Shown one piece after another: positions 27,067 through 36,400 of a stretch of 42,890 nucleotides of DNA. The stretch is from the NCBI GenBank assembly GCA_000436755.1, contig FR887347.1, positions 1-42,890 of the forward strand, read 5' to 3'. The position numbers and the translations under genes are program-made. The stretch is from Clostridium sp. CAG:253 (lineage in GTDB: Bacteria; Bacillota; Clostridia; Lachnospirales; Lachnospiraceae). The notes below the pieces were generated by a model. It worked only from the letters and a program-made list of their open reading frames with translations. It did not search any database and was not told where the DNA came from. The stretch's first letter is position 1; each line of letters opens with the position of its first letter.

Positions 27067-27123
27067 ATGCAGTGATATACTTGTTGTTGGAAAATAATAA
27101 CATGGATTGTGAGGGAGATTAAG

Positions 27124-28233
27124 ATGAGCAAAGATAAAATTGAACATAAAGAGCATTTTCATGGGAGCGATTTGGAGAAGATAGAAAAAATATACGGCAT
27201 AAAAAAAGAAGACATAACAAGTTTTTCTGCCAATGTCAATCCTTTGGGAATTTCTTACAAATTAAAAAAAGAGCTGGCATCACACATAGATGCGATTACA
27301 TCTTATCCTGATAGAGAATATACGTCACTTAGAAAATGTATAGCGGATTATGTTGGAACGGATTATAAAAATATCCTTGTGGGTAATGGTTCAACTGAAC
27401 TTATCTCACTTGTTATTCAGATTAAGAAACCTGCGAAAGCACTTATTGTAGGACCGACATATTCGGAATATGAGCATGAAGTTGCACTTGGCGGCGGACG
27501 CTCACAGTATTTCAGGCTTAAAGAAACAGATGATTTCAAACTTGATATAGAAGGACTGCAGAAAGCATTGACAGACGATATAGATTTGCTCGTGGTATGC
27601 AACCCGAACAATCCTACATCGTCTCAAATCGATAGAAAATCCATGAGAATAATTCTTGACACATGTAAAGAAAAAGGAATATTTGTTATGGTTGATGAGA
27701 CTTATGTGGAATTTTCGGAGAATACCTCTGAAATAACATCTATTCCGCTTACGGGTTATTACAATAACATTATCATTCTGCGTGGAATATCAAAATTTTT
27801 TGCAGCGCCGGGGCTTAGACTTGGTTATGCAATATGCGGAAATCATGAACTTTTAAAAGAGATAGACAGCAGAAAAAATCCGTGGACTATAAACTCGCTT
27901 GCAGCAATAGCAGGTGAGATAATGTTTAAAGATACTGAGTATATAAATGAGACATGGGAACTTATATCATCCGAGAGGAAGAGAATATGTGAAATATTAG
28001 AAAAATGTCCTAACTTAAAATTCTATAAGCCGCATGCTAATTTTATTCTTGTGAAAATACTAAAAGAGGATGTGACATCGGAGGAACTTTTTGATACGGC
28101 TATAAGACAGGGACTTATGATAAGAGACTGTTCAACATTTCCGTTCCTTGATAACAAATATATCCGATTCTGTTTCATGAATCCTGAGGACAATGATAAA
28201 CTGGTTAAAATTTTACTTGATAAATTGTCATAG
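27124..28233 (+). CDS. PLP-dependent aminotransferase class I/II (HisC/CobD-like)
   Basis: The protein has 369 residues. The opening HFHGSDLEKIEKIYGI and SFSANVNPLG are close to threonine-phosphate decarboxylase (CobD) and histidinol-phosphate aminotransferase openings. CNPNNPTSSQ, VDETYVEFSE and the Schiff-base lysine in GISKFFAAPGLRLGYAI follow. ANFILVKI and IRFCFMNPED are at the C-terminus. GAGGGAG is spaced for the ATG at 27124; a GTG at 27109 is an unlikely start. No cobalamin or histidine genes are nearby, so the substrate cannot be fixed. It starts 57 bp after the permease gene with no terminator between, so it may be read through from the exporter operon. Confidence 0.85.
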   Translation: MSKDKIEHKEHFHGSDLEKIEKIYGIKKEDITSFSANVNPLGISYKLKKELASHIDAITSYPDREYTSLRKCIADYVGTDYKNILVGNGSTELISLVIQIKKPAKALIVGPTYSEYEHEVALGGGRSQYFRLKETDDFKLDIEGLQKALTDDIDLLVVCNPNNPTSSQIDRKSMRIILDTCKEKGIFVMVDETYVEFSENTSEITSIPLTGYYNNIIILRGISKFFAAPGLRLGYAICGNHELLKEIDSRKNPWTINSLAAIAGEIMFKDTEYINETWELISSERKRICEILEKCPNLKFYKPHANFILVKILKEDVTSEELFDTAIRQGLMIRDCSTFPFLDNKYIRFCFMNPEDNDKLVKILLDKLS

Positions 28234-28241
28234 ACTTAAAA

Positions 28242-28284
28242 TAAACAGCAGGGATTGAAAATTTATATCAATCTCTGCTGTTTG
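28242..28284. terminator. Bidirectional terminator between the aminotransferase and glutamate kinase genes
   Basis: AAACAGCAGGGATTGA pairs with TCAATCTCTGCTGTTT around a 9-nt loop. The U-rich tail is better on the minus strand (TTTATTTT), which suits the convergent proB gene. On the plus strand the tail is TTTGTATG. Confidence 0.75.
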
Positions 28285-28351
28285 TATGTGTGTTCGTATG
28301 TGCTTATTTTATTTTTTATATCGAATAAATATTGTTCTTAATTTAAAATAT

Positions 28352-29146
28352 TCAATCCGGTTTTTTACAGAAGAATGTACCGACAGTTTTACCGTCAAAC
28401 AAATCATACAAAGTTTTAGGATGCTGACCGTTCATTAGAACCACATCTATATCTGAGTCATATGCAATCTCAACGGCATTTAATTTTGTAATCATGCCGC
28501 CTGTTCCGAGTTTTGTTCCGGCACCGCCTGCGAGTGCTCTTATATCATCTGTTATTTCATGTACGACAGGGATAAGTCTGGCGTCATCATATGTATGAGG
28601 GTCTTTGTCGTAAAGTCCGTCTATATCTGACATGATGATAAGTAAATCAGCTTTTGCAATTGCAGCTACGGTAGCAGCAAGCGAATCATTTTCGCCAACT
28701 TCAAGTTCAAGCTCATCTATGGCAACAGTATCGTTTTCATTGATTATAGGAATGACACCGTGAGCAATAAGTCTCTCCATAGCATTTTCAACATTTTTCC
28801 GCCTGTCCTCAAGAAGGATATATTTTGTAAGAAGCATCTGTGCGACGGTTATACTGTATTCAGCGAAAAGATTATCATAAAGGTACATGAGTTCACACTG
28901 ACCGACAGCGGCACAAGCCTGTTTGCCGGGAGTATCCTTTGGGCGTTCCCTGAGACCAAGTTTACCCATCCCAAGACCGATAGCACCACTGGAAACAAGA
29001 ATAACCTCATGACCGGAATTTTGAATGTCAGCAAGAGTTTTAACAAGCTGTTCCACTCTCCTGATATTGAGCATACCGGTGCGGTGCGTAAGAGTTGATG
29101 TACCGACTTTTACAACTATACGTTTTCTGTCAGATATATTTTTCAT
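28352..29146 (-). CDS. proB: Glutamate 5-kinase
   Basis: This 264-residue enzyme phosphorylates glutamate in the first step of proline synthesis. VVKVGTSTLTHRTG, VSSGAIGLGMGKLGL, IINENDTVAIDELE, MSDIDGLYDKDP and GTGGMITKLNA are the amino-acid-kinase blocks in order. The usual C-terminal PUA domain (about 100 residues) is absent, so this is the short form. AAAGGATTT lies before the ATG. No proA follows, unlike many genomes; the protein's stop is followed only by the shared terminator. Confidence 0.95.
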   Translation of the reverse strand: MKNISDRKRIVVKVGTSTLTHRTGMLNIRRVEQLVKTLADIQNSGHEVILVSSGAIGLGMGKLGLRERPKDTPGKQACAAVGQCELMYLYDNLFAEYSITVAQMLLTKYILLEDRRKNVENAMERLIAHGVIPIINENDTVAIDELELEVGENDSLAATVAAIAKADLLIIMSDIDGLYDKDPHTYDDARLIPVVHEITDDIRALAGGAGTKLGTGGMITKLNAVEIAYDSDIDVVLMNGQHPKTLYDLFDGKTVGTFFCKKPD

Positions 29147-29272
29147 AATAATAAAATCCTTTCACTGTTAAAATCTTCATATGCAACCCCTTTATTATAT
29201 CTGCTTTGCTGGGATACATCAAGAGTAAGAATAGATTTCGAGATTACGCGAAAATACAAGTAATCACGTCTC

Positions 29273-29302
29273 TTTACACAAAGAGCCGATAAGTGATATA
29301 AT
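29273..29302 (+). promoter_or_regulatory. Promoter of the four-gene Hsp70-like cluster
   Basis: TTTACA (29273-29278) and TATAAT (29297-29302) are 18 bp apart; read as TTACAC the spacing is 17. Just upstream, GATTAC (29242-29247) and GTAATC (29260-29265) form an inverted repeat that could be an operator. Confidence 0.6.
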
Positions 29303-29353
29303 ATACCCACTAATGCCATCAGTAAGAGTGGTAATCATTTTCCGGAGGGTTGT

Positions 29354-32300
29354 ATGAACAAAAAGATAAATCTTTATGCAAATGGCAAATTTGAATATGA
29401 GCAGTCTGTTATACAATGTGACAGCTCAGAAATCTCGCTTGAAACGGAGGCAGGGGAAAATATTTCAGGAAATATCAGAGTGTGGACGGATAAAGGCTCT
29501 GTTATAAGAGGCATGGCAGTAACAGACTGTCATTATATGATGCTTGAGAATGACAGCTTTGAGGGAAAAGAGTGCGAGATAAAATATACATTTGTTGGAG
29601 AAAAATGTATTCCGGGAGAAGTGATAAAAGGCAGTTTTGATATTATATCAGACTGTGGAAGCCTTAAAATACCGTTTAGTATTTCAATAGGTGTTCCTGC
29701 ATGCAATGCCTCCATTGGAAAGATAAAAGATATGTTTCATTTTGCAAACCTTGCGCGTGAAGATGAATCGGAGGCAGTGGCATTATTTAAAAATAAAAAA
29801 TTTGAAGAAGTATTTTTATATAAAGAACCTGGGAATATAGCATTGTACAGAGGGCTTCTTTCGGGTACGAGCAAGGGCATAGCAATGGAAGAATTTCTCA
29901 TTGCAATTCACAAAAAACTTCCTATTCAATTTACACTTGATAAGACAAATTTTATTTATGATGACTGTGTTGAATCATTTGAGGAAGAGGTCACTATTAC
30001 CAAGGATAATTGGGGATTTTGCGAACTGCATGTTGTCTCCGATGCAAAGTTTCTGCAGCCAGAGCACAAAATAATATGGACAGATAAATTTTCGGGAAAT
30101 TCATATAAAATAAAGTTTCTTGTTGATGTTGACAAGATGGCTGCCGGTATCAATTACGGAAGAGTGATGATTCAGACTGTAAGGCAGACACTTGTTATAG
30201 AGGTTATGGCACAGAAAAGAGGTACTGACCATGATATTGTTGTCAAATCTCTTGCAAGACAGACGGCGTATTATGATTTAATGAAGATGTATCTTGAATT
30301 TTCCATGGGAAGAATAGAAAAGAAAGATTACATTCTGAGTGCCGAGAAAAATCTGGTACATATAGATGGAAATGCCAAAAAACTTTATGATATACATCTG
30401 GGTATATTATCAGGTGACAACAGCAGAGTTAAAAGCGGATTGTCATATTTTGATGAGATAGAGAACAGATTATATGAGACAGAAAAGATAAATTACTGTG
30501 CATATCAGTATCTTAAAGCTTTATGGGCAGAAGAAAATGATATAAAAGACGAGTGCATAGAAAAAGTCAGGGCATGTTATGAAAGTGAGGATAACAGCTG
30601 GCAGATATTATGGTTCTTGCTTTATCTTGACCCGGTCTATGAATCAGACAGAAGAAAACTTGAGGATGTACTTGACTGTGTGGAGGGTGGATGCAGCAGT
30701 CCGGTTATCTATTTTGAAATGTGCAGTGCGTTAAATACATCAGCAGGTGCACTCAGAGAAATCACTCCTGCTATTATAAGATGTCTTCACTGGGGCTGTG
30801 AAAATGAATTCTTGTCAAAGGAACTTGCACTCAGATATGTTTACCTTGCAGGGCGTTCAAAAGAGTTTAATAAAGTCGTACTGAGAGATATGATAAGTAC
30901 ATATGCGAGATTTTCTGATGACGAAGTGCTTGCAGGAATATGCAGAATGTATATGAGAGGGCAGAAAATAAATCAGGAAGCAAATAAATGGTATGGTCTT
31001 GCCATAGAGCACAACCTCAAAATAACTGAACTATTTGAGTATTATATGGATTCGTTAAAACAGGACAGCAGTATAAAACTTACAAAATCAGTGCTGCTTT
31101 ATTTTATGTATGACAATCATTTGTCGGTATCAAAAAAGGCGATGTTGTATGCATATATCATAAAAAATCGTGAGAATGACCCTGATACTTATGCTTCATA
31201 CCAGAATATTATCGAAGATTTTGCATTTGCACAGATTGAGGCAGGAAGAATAAGTGAAAATCTTGCCGTGTGCTATGAGCAGTTTTTAAATGAGGACAAT
31301 CTTACAGACGATGTGGCTCAGAAACTTCCTGACATTATGTTTGCTCATGAGATACAATGCTCGAATCCTGATATAGTCGGTGTGTATGTAAGACATATGG
31401 AATTGAAGGATGAACAGTTTGTGCCGGTAGTGAACGGAAAGGCGGTTGTGCAGGTGTTTACTGAAAATGCACAGGTATTTCTTGCAGATGCACTTGATAA
31501 CAGATATGCAATGTCTATTGATTACACATTGAACAAACTTCTACACCTCGATTATCTTGCTGACAAGTGCTTTGAGATGAACAGGACAAATGCATGTCTG
31601 TTGCTTTTCATGTACGACAAAATAGAACATTTCAGACAGATAAATGCGGACACTGTCGATGTGCTTAGAAGAGTTTATGAACTTGATATTGTAAGTGCAT
31701 ATCAGAAAAGAAAAATCTTTTCGGCTATGCTCAGATATTATTTTGACAACTTTGAGGGTGATTTGCTTGATGAGGCATTAAAGACTATTGATTGGAATGA
31801 AGTGAGTCCGGGAGACAGGAAACAGTATATAGAGTATTGTACTGTAAGACACTGTTACGATAAGGCAATGGAAGGAATAATGCTGTTTGGCTATCAGAAT
31901 ATAGAGCCGAAGAGACTGCTGCAAATATCATCCGGTTATTTTGAAAATCAGAAAACAGAGGATGGTTCGCTTATAAAACTTGCATACCACATATTTGCAA
32001 ATGGTAAATTCGATGAAAATATGCTTAAATATATGTGCATGTTTTATAATGGAAATCTTGACAGCATGATAGATTTGTGGAAGGCTGCTGACGGTTTCGG
32101 AATTGATGTTAAAGAACTGGAGGAAAGGATAATAGCCCAGCTTGTGTTTACAGAGGAATTCAGTCCTGAGAGCTATAGTGTCTTTTACAGTTTTTATGAG
32201 CATGATTCAAACAGAAAACTTACGGTATCATTTATGAAGATGCTTGCTTATAAGTATCTTATAAAAAAATATCCGCTTCCTGAAAAGATTTTTGAATATT

Positions 32301-32902
32301 TTTACAGGGAAGTAAGAAAACAGGATAATCTTCCTTGTCTCATTGCTGTACTTAAATATTTCAGCACGCAGAAAGAACTCAGTCAGGAAAAACTGAATTT
32401 TGCGGATTACAATTTGAACAAGCTTTATAACAGTGGGAAAATATTTCCATTCTTCAAGGATTATTATGGAAAGTTTCCGCTTCCGGTGCACATACTTGAC
32501 GAACATTATGTTGAGTATACGGCAAACCCTGAATATGATGTAAAGATACATTATTATATAGCATCCTCAAAAGAAGAAAAAGAAATAAGTGAAGATGAGT
32601 ATATTATAGAGACTATGCCGAATGTGTTTGAGGGAATACGAGTGAAAGAATTTGTGATGTTTCAGGATGAAGTGCTCAAATATTATATAACGGAATTGAG
32701 AGATGAGGGTGAAGTAGTTACCTGTAAAAACAGTGTTCATTTTGATGAGACAATGGACAATGAGAGAGCGGGCAGCAGATTTCATAATATAAACATGATG
32801 CTTATAGCACAAGAGATGAACGATGATAAAACTCTTGTAGACATGATGGCAGATTATGAATCAGAGATAGAAAATGTCAGAAAAATGTTTAAACTTTTAT
32901 AG
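29354..32902 (+). CDS. Large beta-sandwich plus alpha-solenoid protein (DUF5717-like)
   Basis: The protein has 1182 residues, with no signal peptide or membrane helix, so it should be cytosolic. From memory it resembles the Pfam family DUF5717, known mainly from Lachnospiraceae; this needs checking. Residues 1-300 look like two or three beta-sandwich domains (IKYTFVGEKCIPGEVIKGSF, INYGRVMIQTVRQTLVIEVM). From about 300 to 1060 it is almost all helical, with repeating 30-40-residue units such as LYDIHLGILSGDNSRVKSGL and CYDKAMEGIMLFGYQNIEPK. That is the pattern of a TPR- or HEAT-like solenoid. The last 120 residues return to beta structure and end in a helix. CCGGAGGG precedes the ATG. It opens the operon with the Hsp70-like gene. 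A scaffold or client-binding role is inferred. Confidence 0.7.
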   Translation: MNKKINLYANGKFEYEQSVIQCDSSEISLETEAGENISGNIRVWTDKGSVIRGMAVTDCHYMMLENDSFEGKECEIKYTFVGEKCIPGEVIKGSFDIISDCGSLKIPFSISIGVPACNASIGKIKDMFHFANLAREDESEAVALFKNKKFEEVFLYKEPGNIALYRGLLSGTSKGIAMEEFLIAIHKKLPIQFTLDKTNFIYDDCVESFEEEVTITKDNWGFCELHVVSDAKFLQPEHKIIWTDKFSGNSYKIKFLVDVDKMAAGINYGRVMIQTVRQTLVIEVMAQKRGTDHDIVVKSLARQTAYYDLMKMYLEFSMGRIEKKDYILSAEKNLVHIDGNAKKLYDIHLGILSGDNSRVKSGLSYFDEIENRLYETEKINYCAYQYLKALWAEENDIKDECIEKVRACYESEDNSWQILWFLLYLDPVYESDRRKLEDVLDCVEGGCSSPVIYFEMCSALNTSAGALREITPAIIRCLHWGCENEFLSKELALRYVYLAGRSKEFNKVVLRDMISTYARFSDDEVLAGICRMYMRGQKINQEANKWYGLAIEHNLKITELFEYYMDSLKQDSSIKLTKSVLLYFMYDNHLSVSKKAMLYAYIIKNRENDPDTYASYQNIIEDFAFAQIEAGRISENLAVCYEQFLNEDNLTDDVAQKLPDIMFAHEIQCSNPDIVGVYVRHMELKDEQFVPVVNGKAVVQVFTENAQVFLADALDNRYAMSIDYTLNKLLHLDYLADKCFEMNRTNACLLLFMYDKIEHFRQINADTVDVLRRVYELDIVSAYQKRKIFSAMLRYYFDNFEGDLLDEALKTIDWNEVSPGDRKQYIEYCTVRHCYDKAMEGIMLFGYQNIEPKRLLQISSGYFENQKTEDGSLIKLAYHIFANGKFDENMLKYMCMFYNGNLDSMIDLWKAADGFGIDVKELEERIIAQLVFTEEFSPESYSVFYSFYEHDSNRKLTVSFMKMLAYKYLIKKYPLPEKIFEYFYREVRKQDNLPCLIAVLKYFSTQKELSQEKLNFADYNLNKLYNSGKIFPFFKDYYGKFPLPVHILDEHYVEYTANPEYDVKIHYYIASSKEEKEISEDEYIIETMPNVFEGIRVKEFVMFQDEVLKYYITELRDEGEVVTCKNSVHFDETMDNERAGSRFHNINMMLIAQEMNDDKTLVDMMADYESEIENVRKMFKLL

Positions 32903-32927
32903 ATAATTGATGAAAGGGGCAGCTTAT

Positions 32928-34211
32928 ATGGAGACGGGGAGACAGCTTTTGGTTGGAGTTGATTTGGGCAGGGATTTTGCTCAGATTTCGTATTATGACA
33001 AAAAGATATATGAGCCTGTACCGGTGGGGATTCCTGAAGGAGAAGACAGAATTTATGAGATACCCTTTGCATTGCTTGTGAATCCAAACACAAATGAATG
33101 GCTGTGGAAGACAAAAAAGAATATTGAACTTGGAGGATATACACTCATAGACAATATTCTTGATAAAATTTCAGGTGAGGAAAAGTTTCAGGCAGGAAGT
33201 TATATCTTTAGAACAAAAGATGTAGTAAAAAAGTTTATGATTAAACTGTTGAGTTTACTAAAAGAATATTTTCCAAATGAGACGATATTAAAACTTGTGA
33301 TAACCGTACCTAAACGGGAAGCGGCTGTTGTTGATATGCTGAAAAGTGTCGGTGTTTCGCTTGGAATAGAAAATGATAGAATGGTGGTTTTTGGAAGAAA
33401 ACAGAGCTATATGTACTATGCTGTCAGCCAGTCAAAAGAACTGTGGGCAAATAATGTAGGACTTTTTGAATATGATGAAGATGGTCTCAGATATACAAAT
33501 CTCACTGTAGATAAGAGAACACTCCCATATATAGTGGGAACGGATACGCAGGATTTATCGCACATAATGCCATATGAGGCACTGGAAGAAAATCAAGATA
33601 TAGAGTATATGTTTTTAAATACAGCAAATACGATTCTTCACAAAAAAATGGTTACAACAATATATGTTACAGGAAAAGGATTTGAGAAAGCATGGGCTAC
33701 TGAAGCGTTGAGAAAATTATGCAACGGAAGGCGTGTGTTCAGAGGACAGAATCTTTTCACAAAGGGAGCGTGTTATGCTGCAAGAGCATTGACAGAGGAA
33801 GAGAAGTTAAAAGAATTTATTTTTCTTGATGATGATATGCTTACAAGTGACATATCAATTACAACATATCATGATGCAAAAATACATGATGTTGTGCTTG
33901 CCAGAGCAGGAACGATGTGGAGTGACATTGATGCTTCAATAGATATTATACCTGACAATGAAGATGAAATTCAGATAACAGACAGGAATATTTTAAGCAG
34001 GGAGACAAGAGCACACATACTTTCGTTGAGTGGATTTGCCGCCCGTGAAAATAAAATGACACGATTTACTGTCAGAATAAGATTTGCGGACAGAAATACA
34101 TGTATTGTAACATTAAAAGATAACGGATTTGGTGAGTTTTCTCCATCCACAAACAGGATATGGGAGCGTTATATAAAACTTGATGCACAGGACAATGCAA
34201 AAAAGGGTTAG
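32928..34211 (+). CDS. Divergent Hsp70/actin-fold protein (DUF5716-like)
   Basis: The protein has 427 residues. LVGVDLGRDFAQISYYD (8-23) matches the phosphate-1 loop of Hsp70/actin ATPases. LKLVITVPKREAAVVDMLKS, near residue 120, then GIENDRMVVF parallel the DnaK ITVP block and the helix after it. IYVTGKGFEKAWATEALRKL, near 245, and NLFTKGACYAARA, near 275, parallel DnaK's adenosine-binding VGG and GAA region. The phosphate-2 loop (DLGGGT in DnaK) is degenerate here: GLFEYDEDGLRYTNL. ATP may therefore be bound but poorly hydrolysed. The last 130 residues are a beta domain, much shorter than DnaK's substrate domain and without a lid. AAAGGGG is spaced for ATG 32928; 32910 is an alternative. 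It is 25 bp after the solenoid gene. Confidence 0.7.
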   Translation: METGRQLLVGVDLGRDFAQISYYDKKIYEPVPVGIPEGEDRIYEIPFALLVNPNTNEWLWKTKKNIELGGYTLIDNILDKISGEEKFQAGSYIFRTKDVVKKFMIKLLSLLKEYFPNETILKLVITVPKREAAVVDMLKSVGVSLGIENDRMVVFGRKQSYMYYAVSQSKELWANNVGLFEYDEDGLRYTNLTVDKRTLPYIVGTDTQDLSHIMPYEALEENQDIEYMFLNTANTILHKKMVTTIYVTGKGFEKAWATEALRKLCNGRRVFRGQNLFTKGACYAARALTEEEKLKEFIFLDDDMLTSDISITTYHDAKIHDVVLARAGTMWSDIDASIDIIPDNEDEIQITDRNILSRETRAHILSLSGFAARENKMTRFTVRIRFADRNTCIVTLKDNGFGEFSPSTNRIWERYIKLDAQDNAKKG

Positions 34212-34226
34212 ATATGGAGGAAAAAT

Positions 34227-35081
34227 ATGGGTAAGCTAATCGAGTGCTTTGGAAAGATAGCAGAAAAACCATATCATTTCAGATTAACGGATACGAATGT
34301 ATATTCAATAGAAGAAGTATGCTATTATGTTTACAACAATATATACATAATACAAGAAGAAATATTTGATAGTGCATTTACGGTATGGCTTAGAGATGAA
34401 TTAAATATGGATATTGTTGCAGACAAGGTAGACAGTATGCGGAATGATAAAAATAATCTTAAAGATATAGTCGTTACAATATGCTGTAGTTGTGATTATT
34501 ATGACGAAGAACAGATAAATGAACTTATCGGGATAATGGATGCGATAGCTGACCTTTCAAAATGGGAGAAAGCTAAGATTAAAGCAGACAATTACTGCAG
34601 ATTCGGTTCTTATGAAAAGGCGATTGAAGAATATACGCAGATACTTGGCACAGACGATATGTTAAATGCCACGGAGGAAGATTATGGGGCAGTATATCAC
34701 AATATGGGTACGGCATTTTGCGGTATGGGTTCGTTTATAAAAGCGTCGGACAGCTTTGAGCACGCATATGAAAAAAACAGAAAAGAAGAATCGCTTCGCT
34801 CATATTTTTATGCACTCAAACTTACGGGAGATAAAAAACTCTTCGATAAAGGGGTAAAAAAGTTTGATATTGATATTAAGATTTTAAACAATATAATGGA
34901 AGATTTCGCAAAGACTGATGAAGAGACAAGAAATTCAAAAGAAATACGCCGTATTATGAAACTTGAAGGAATTATGAAAGCGGGTTATGTGGAAGAGTAT
35001 TATGAAAAGGTAGGAAATTATATAAATCAGTGGAAAGAAGCTTATAGGAATGAAATTGTTACCGGTATACGGTATAAATGA
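34227..35081 (+). CDS. TPR-like helical protein of the Hsp70-like cluster
   Basis: The protein has 284 residues, cytosolic, with no signal. Residues 1-110 are a small alpha/beta region (CYYVYNNIYIIQEEIFDSAF). Residues 112-215 contain at least two tetratricopeptide-like units: ADNYCRFGSYEKAIEEYTQI, then AVYHNMGTAFCGMGSFIKAS with DSFEHAYEKN. The C-terminal third is helical and charged. GGAGG lies 6 nt before the ATG, 15 bp after the Hsp70-like gene. TPR proteins commonly dock to Hsp70 tails or act as adaptors, so a co-factor role in the cluster is reasonable but inferred. Confidence 0.7.
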   Translation: MGKLIECFGKIAEKPYHFRLTDTNVYSIEEVCYYVYNNIYIIQEEIFDSAFTVWLRDELNMDIVADKVDSMRNDKNNLKDIVVTICCSCDYYDEEQINELIGIMDAIADLSKWEKAKIKADNYCRFGSYEKAIEEYTQILGTDDMLNATEEDYGAVYHNMGTAFCGMGSFIKASDSFEHAYEKNRKEESLRSYFYALKLTGDKKLFDKGVKKFDIDIKILNNIMEDFAKTDEETRNSKEIRRIMKLEGIMKAGYVEEYYEKVGNYINQWKEAYRNEIVTGIRYK

Positions 35082-35110
35082 TTTTCAGTTAAATAACGCA
35101 GTGACAATGA

Positions 35111-35132
35111 TACATTAAACTAATGTACATTA
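35111..35132. repeat. Nested palindromes between the third and fourth genes of the cluster
   Basis: TACATTA-AAC-TAATGTA (35111-35127) overlaps the perfect 12-bp palindrome TAATGTACATTA (35121-35132). Three half-sites of the same 7-mer thus stand within 22 bp, ending about 18 bp before the next start codon. This could be an operator or an RNA switch between two hairpins. Confidence 0.5.
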
Positions 35133-35150
35133 GGTTGAAAAGGGGGATAT

Positions 35151-36389
35151 ATGTTTTTCTTAGGAAAAAGAAAGAAAGATAAACAGAGAGAAAATGTATC
35201 AGATAGTATACAGGAAAACATGCAGACAGTTGTTGAACCGGAAAAGAGCAATCATAAAGCGGATTTAAAAAAAGAGATTCTTGAACCGGAGGTTACAAAA
35301 CAGGATGTGCCTGTAACTGTTGATAAAAATGATACGGTAAGGTTTGTAAGAGAAAACTGCGAGGCAATAGCCGAAAATGAAAGGCAGATAGCGGAAGCAA
35401 AGAAAGAGTATGAGAAAGTAACGTCATATCTCACGGATATTCAACGCATAGACATGGCTTCAGATGCTGAGAGAAAAGAAATAGATGACGTCTGCAAAAG
35501 CATTCTGACACTGACAAGTGAGAGAAACAAGTACAAAAACAGAAATCTTACTATAAGTGATGCACAGATGAGAAAATTTGAGCCGTTTGAGGATGAACTT
35601 GTAGATGAGATAAAAAAGATGTACAATGCAGAGTCTTATCAGACAGCTATAGAAAGTGATATATCGAACCTGAAAAAAGAAAAAGAAAATCTGTATTCGC
35701 AGAAAAAAGAAGTAGTTAGTAAGCAGAATGCAATAAAAGGAATGACAAAGATACTTGCATTACTTATCATTTCTCTTATAGTTCTTCTTATAGTAATCTT
35801 TTATGCGTTAAAAGCAGATATGACACTTCCATATTTAGGAGTTGTTTTTCTTGCGGCTGTTTCAGCGGCGGCGCTTATATTTGAGTCACAAAAAAACAGG
35901 CGTGATGTCATATTGATAGAAAAAAAGATAAACAAGGCAGTCACGCTCTTAAATAAAGTAAAAATCAAATATATCAACAATATAAATGTGCTTGATTACA
36001 ATTGTAACAAATTCGGAGTAAAAAATGCCAAGGATTTTGAGCAGAAGTGGAACGAGTATTGCAAGATGCGTGAATATGAAAAAAAATTCCGTGAAAATAC
36101 TGAAATGCTCAATGCGAACAATGAAAATCTGGTTCTTATGTTAAAAGATATAGGAGTGGTTGATACAGATATATGGCTTAGCAGATGTGTTGCGATAGTC
36201 GATCCTAAAGAAATGGTTGAAATACGCCATGAACTTAATCAAAGGCGTCAGATGCTCAGAGAACGCATAGAAAATAATGAACAGTTAAAGGAAAACATAA
36301 TAAAACAGTTAGATTACATTATAAACGAATCTCCGCAGATAAGAGATGAACTTATACAAATCGTAAAGGATTTTAGTAATAATAAATGA
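35151..36389 (+). CDS. Membrane-anchored coiled-coil protein of the Hsp70-like cluster
   Basis: The protein has 412 residues and I recognise no family. Residues 1-60 are polar and Lys- and Glu-rich. A long helix or coiled coil covers about 60-195 (AENERQIAEAKKEYEKVTSY, SDISNLKKEKENLYSQKKEV). Two membrane helices follow at about 202-245 (ILALLIISLIVLLIVIFYAL, LGVVFLAAVSAAALIF) with a short outer loop. A second coiled coil fills the rest (MREYEKKFRENTEMLNANNE, HELNQRRQMLRERIENNEQL). Both large parts therefore face the cytosol. GGGGGG lies before the ATG. It ends the cluster ahead of a terminator. It could anchor the cytosolic solenoid/Hsp70/TPR proteins at the membrane (inference). Confidence 0.65.
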   Translation: MFFLGKRKKDKQRENVSDSIQENMQTVVEPEKSNHKADLKKEILEPEVTKQDVPVTVDKNDTVRFVRENCEAIAENERQIAEAKKEYEKVTSYLTDIQRIDMASDAERKEIDDVCKSILTLTSERNKYKNRNLTISDAQMRKFEPFEDELVDEIKKMYNAESYQTAIESDISNLKKEKENLYSQKKEVVSKQNAIKGMTKILALLIISLIVLLIVIFYALKADMTLPYLGVVFLAAVSAAALIFESQKNRRDVILIEKKINKAVTLLNKVKIKYINNINVLDYNCNKFGVKNAKDFEQKWNEYCKMREYEKKFRENTEMLNANNENLVLMLKDIGVVDTDIWLSRCVAIVDPKEMVEIRHELNQRRQMLRERIENNEQLKENIIKQLDYIINESPQIRDELIQIVKDFSNNK

Positions 36390-36400
36390 ATCATAAAATC

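Noticed and set aside
27124..28233. Firm naming of the aminotransferase as CobD or HisC
   Set aside because: Both families share the visible motifs and no cobalamin or histidine genes are nearby to decide.
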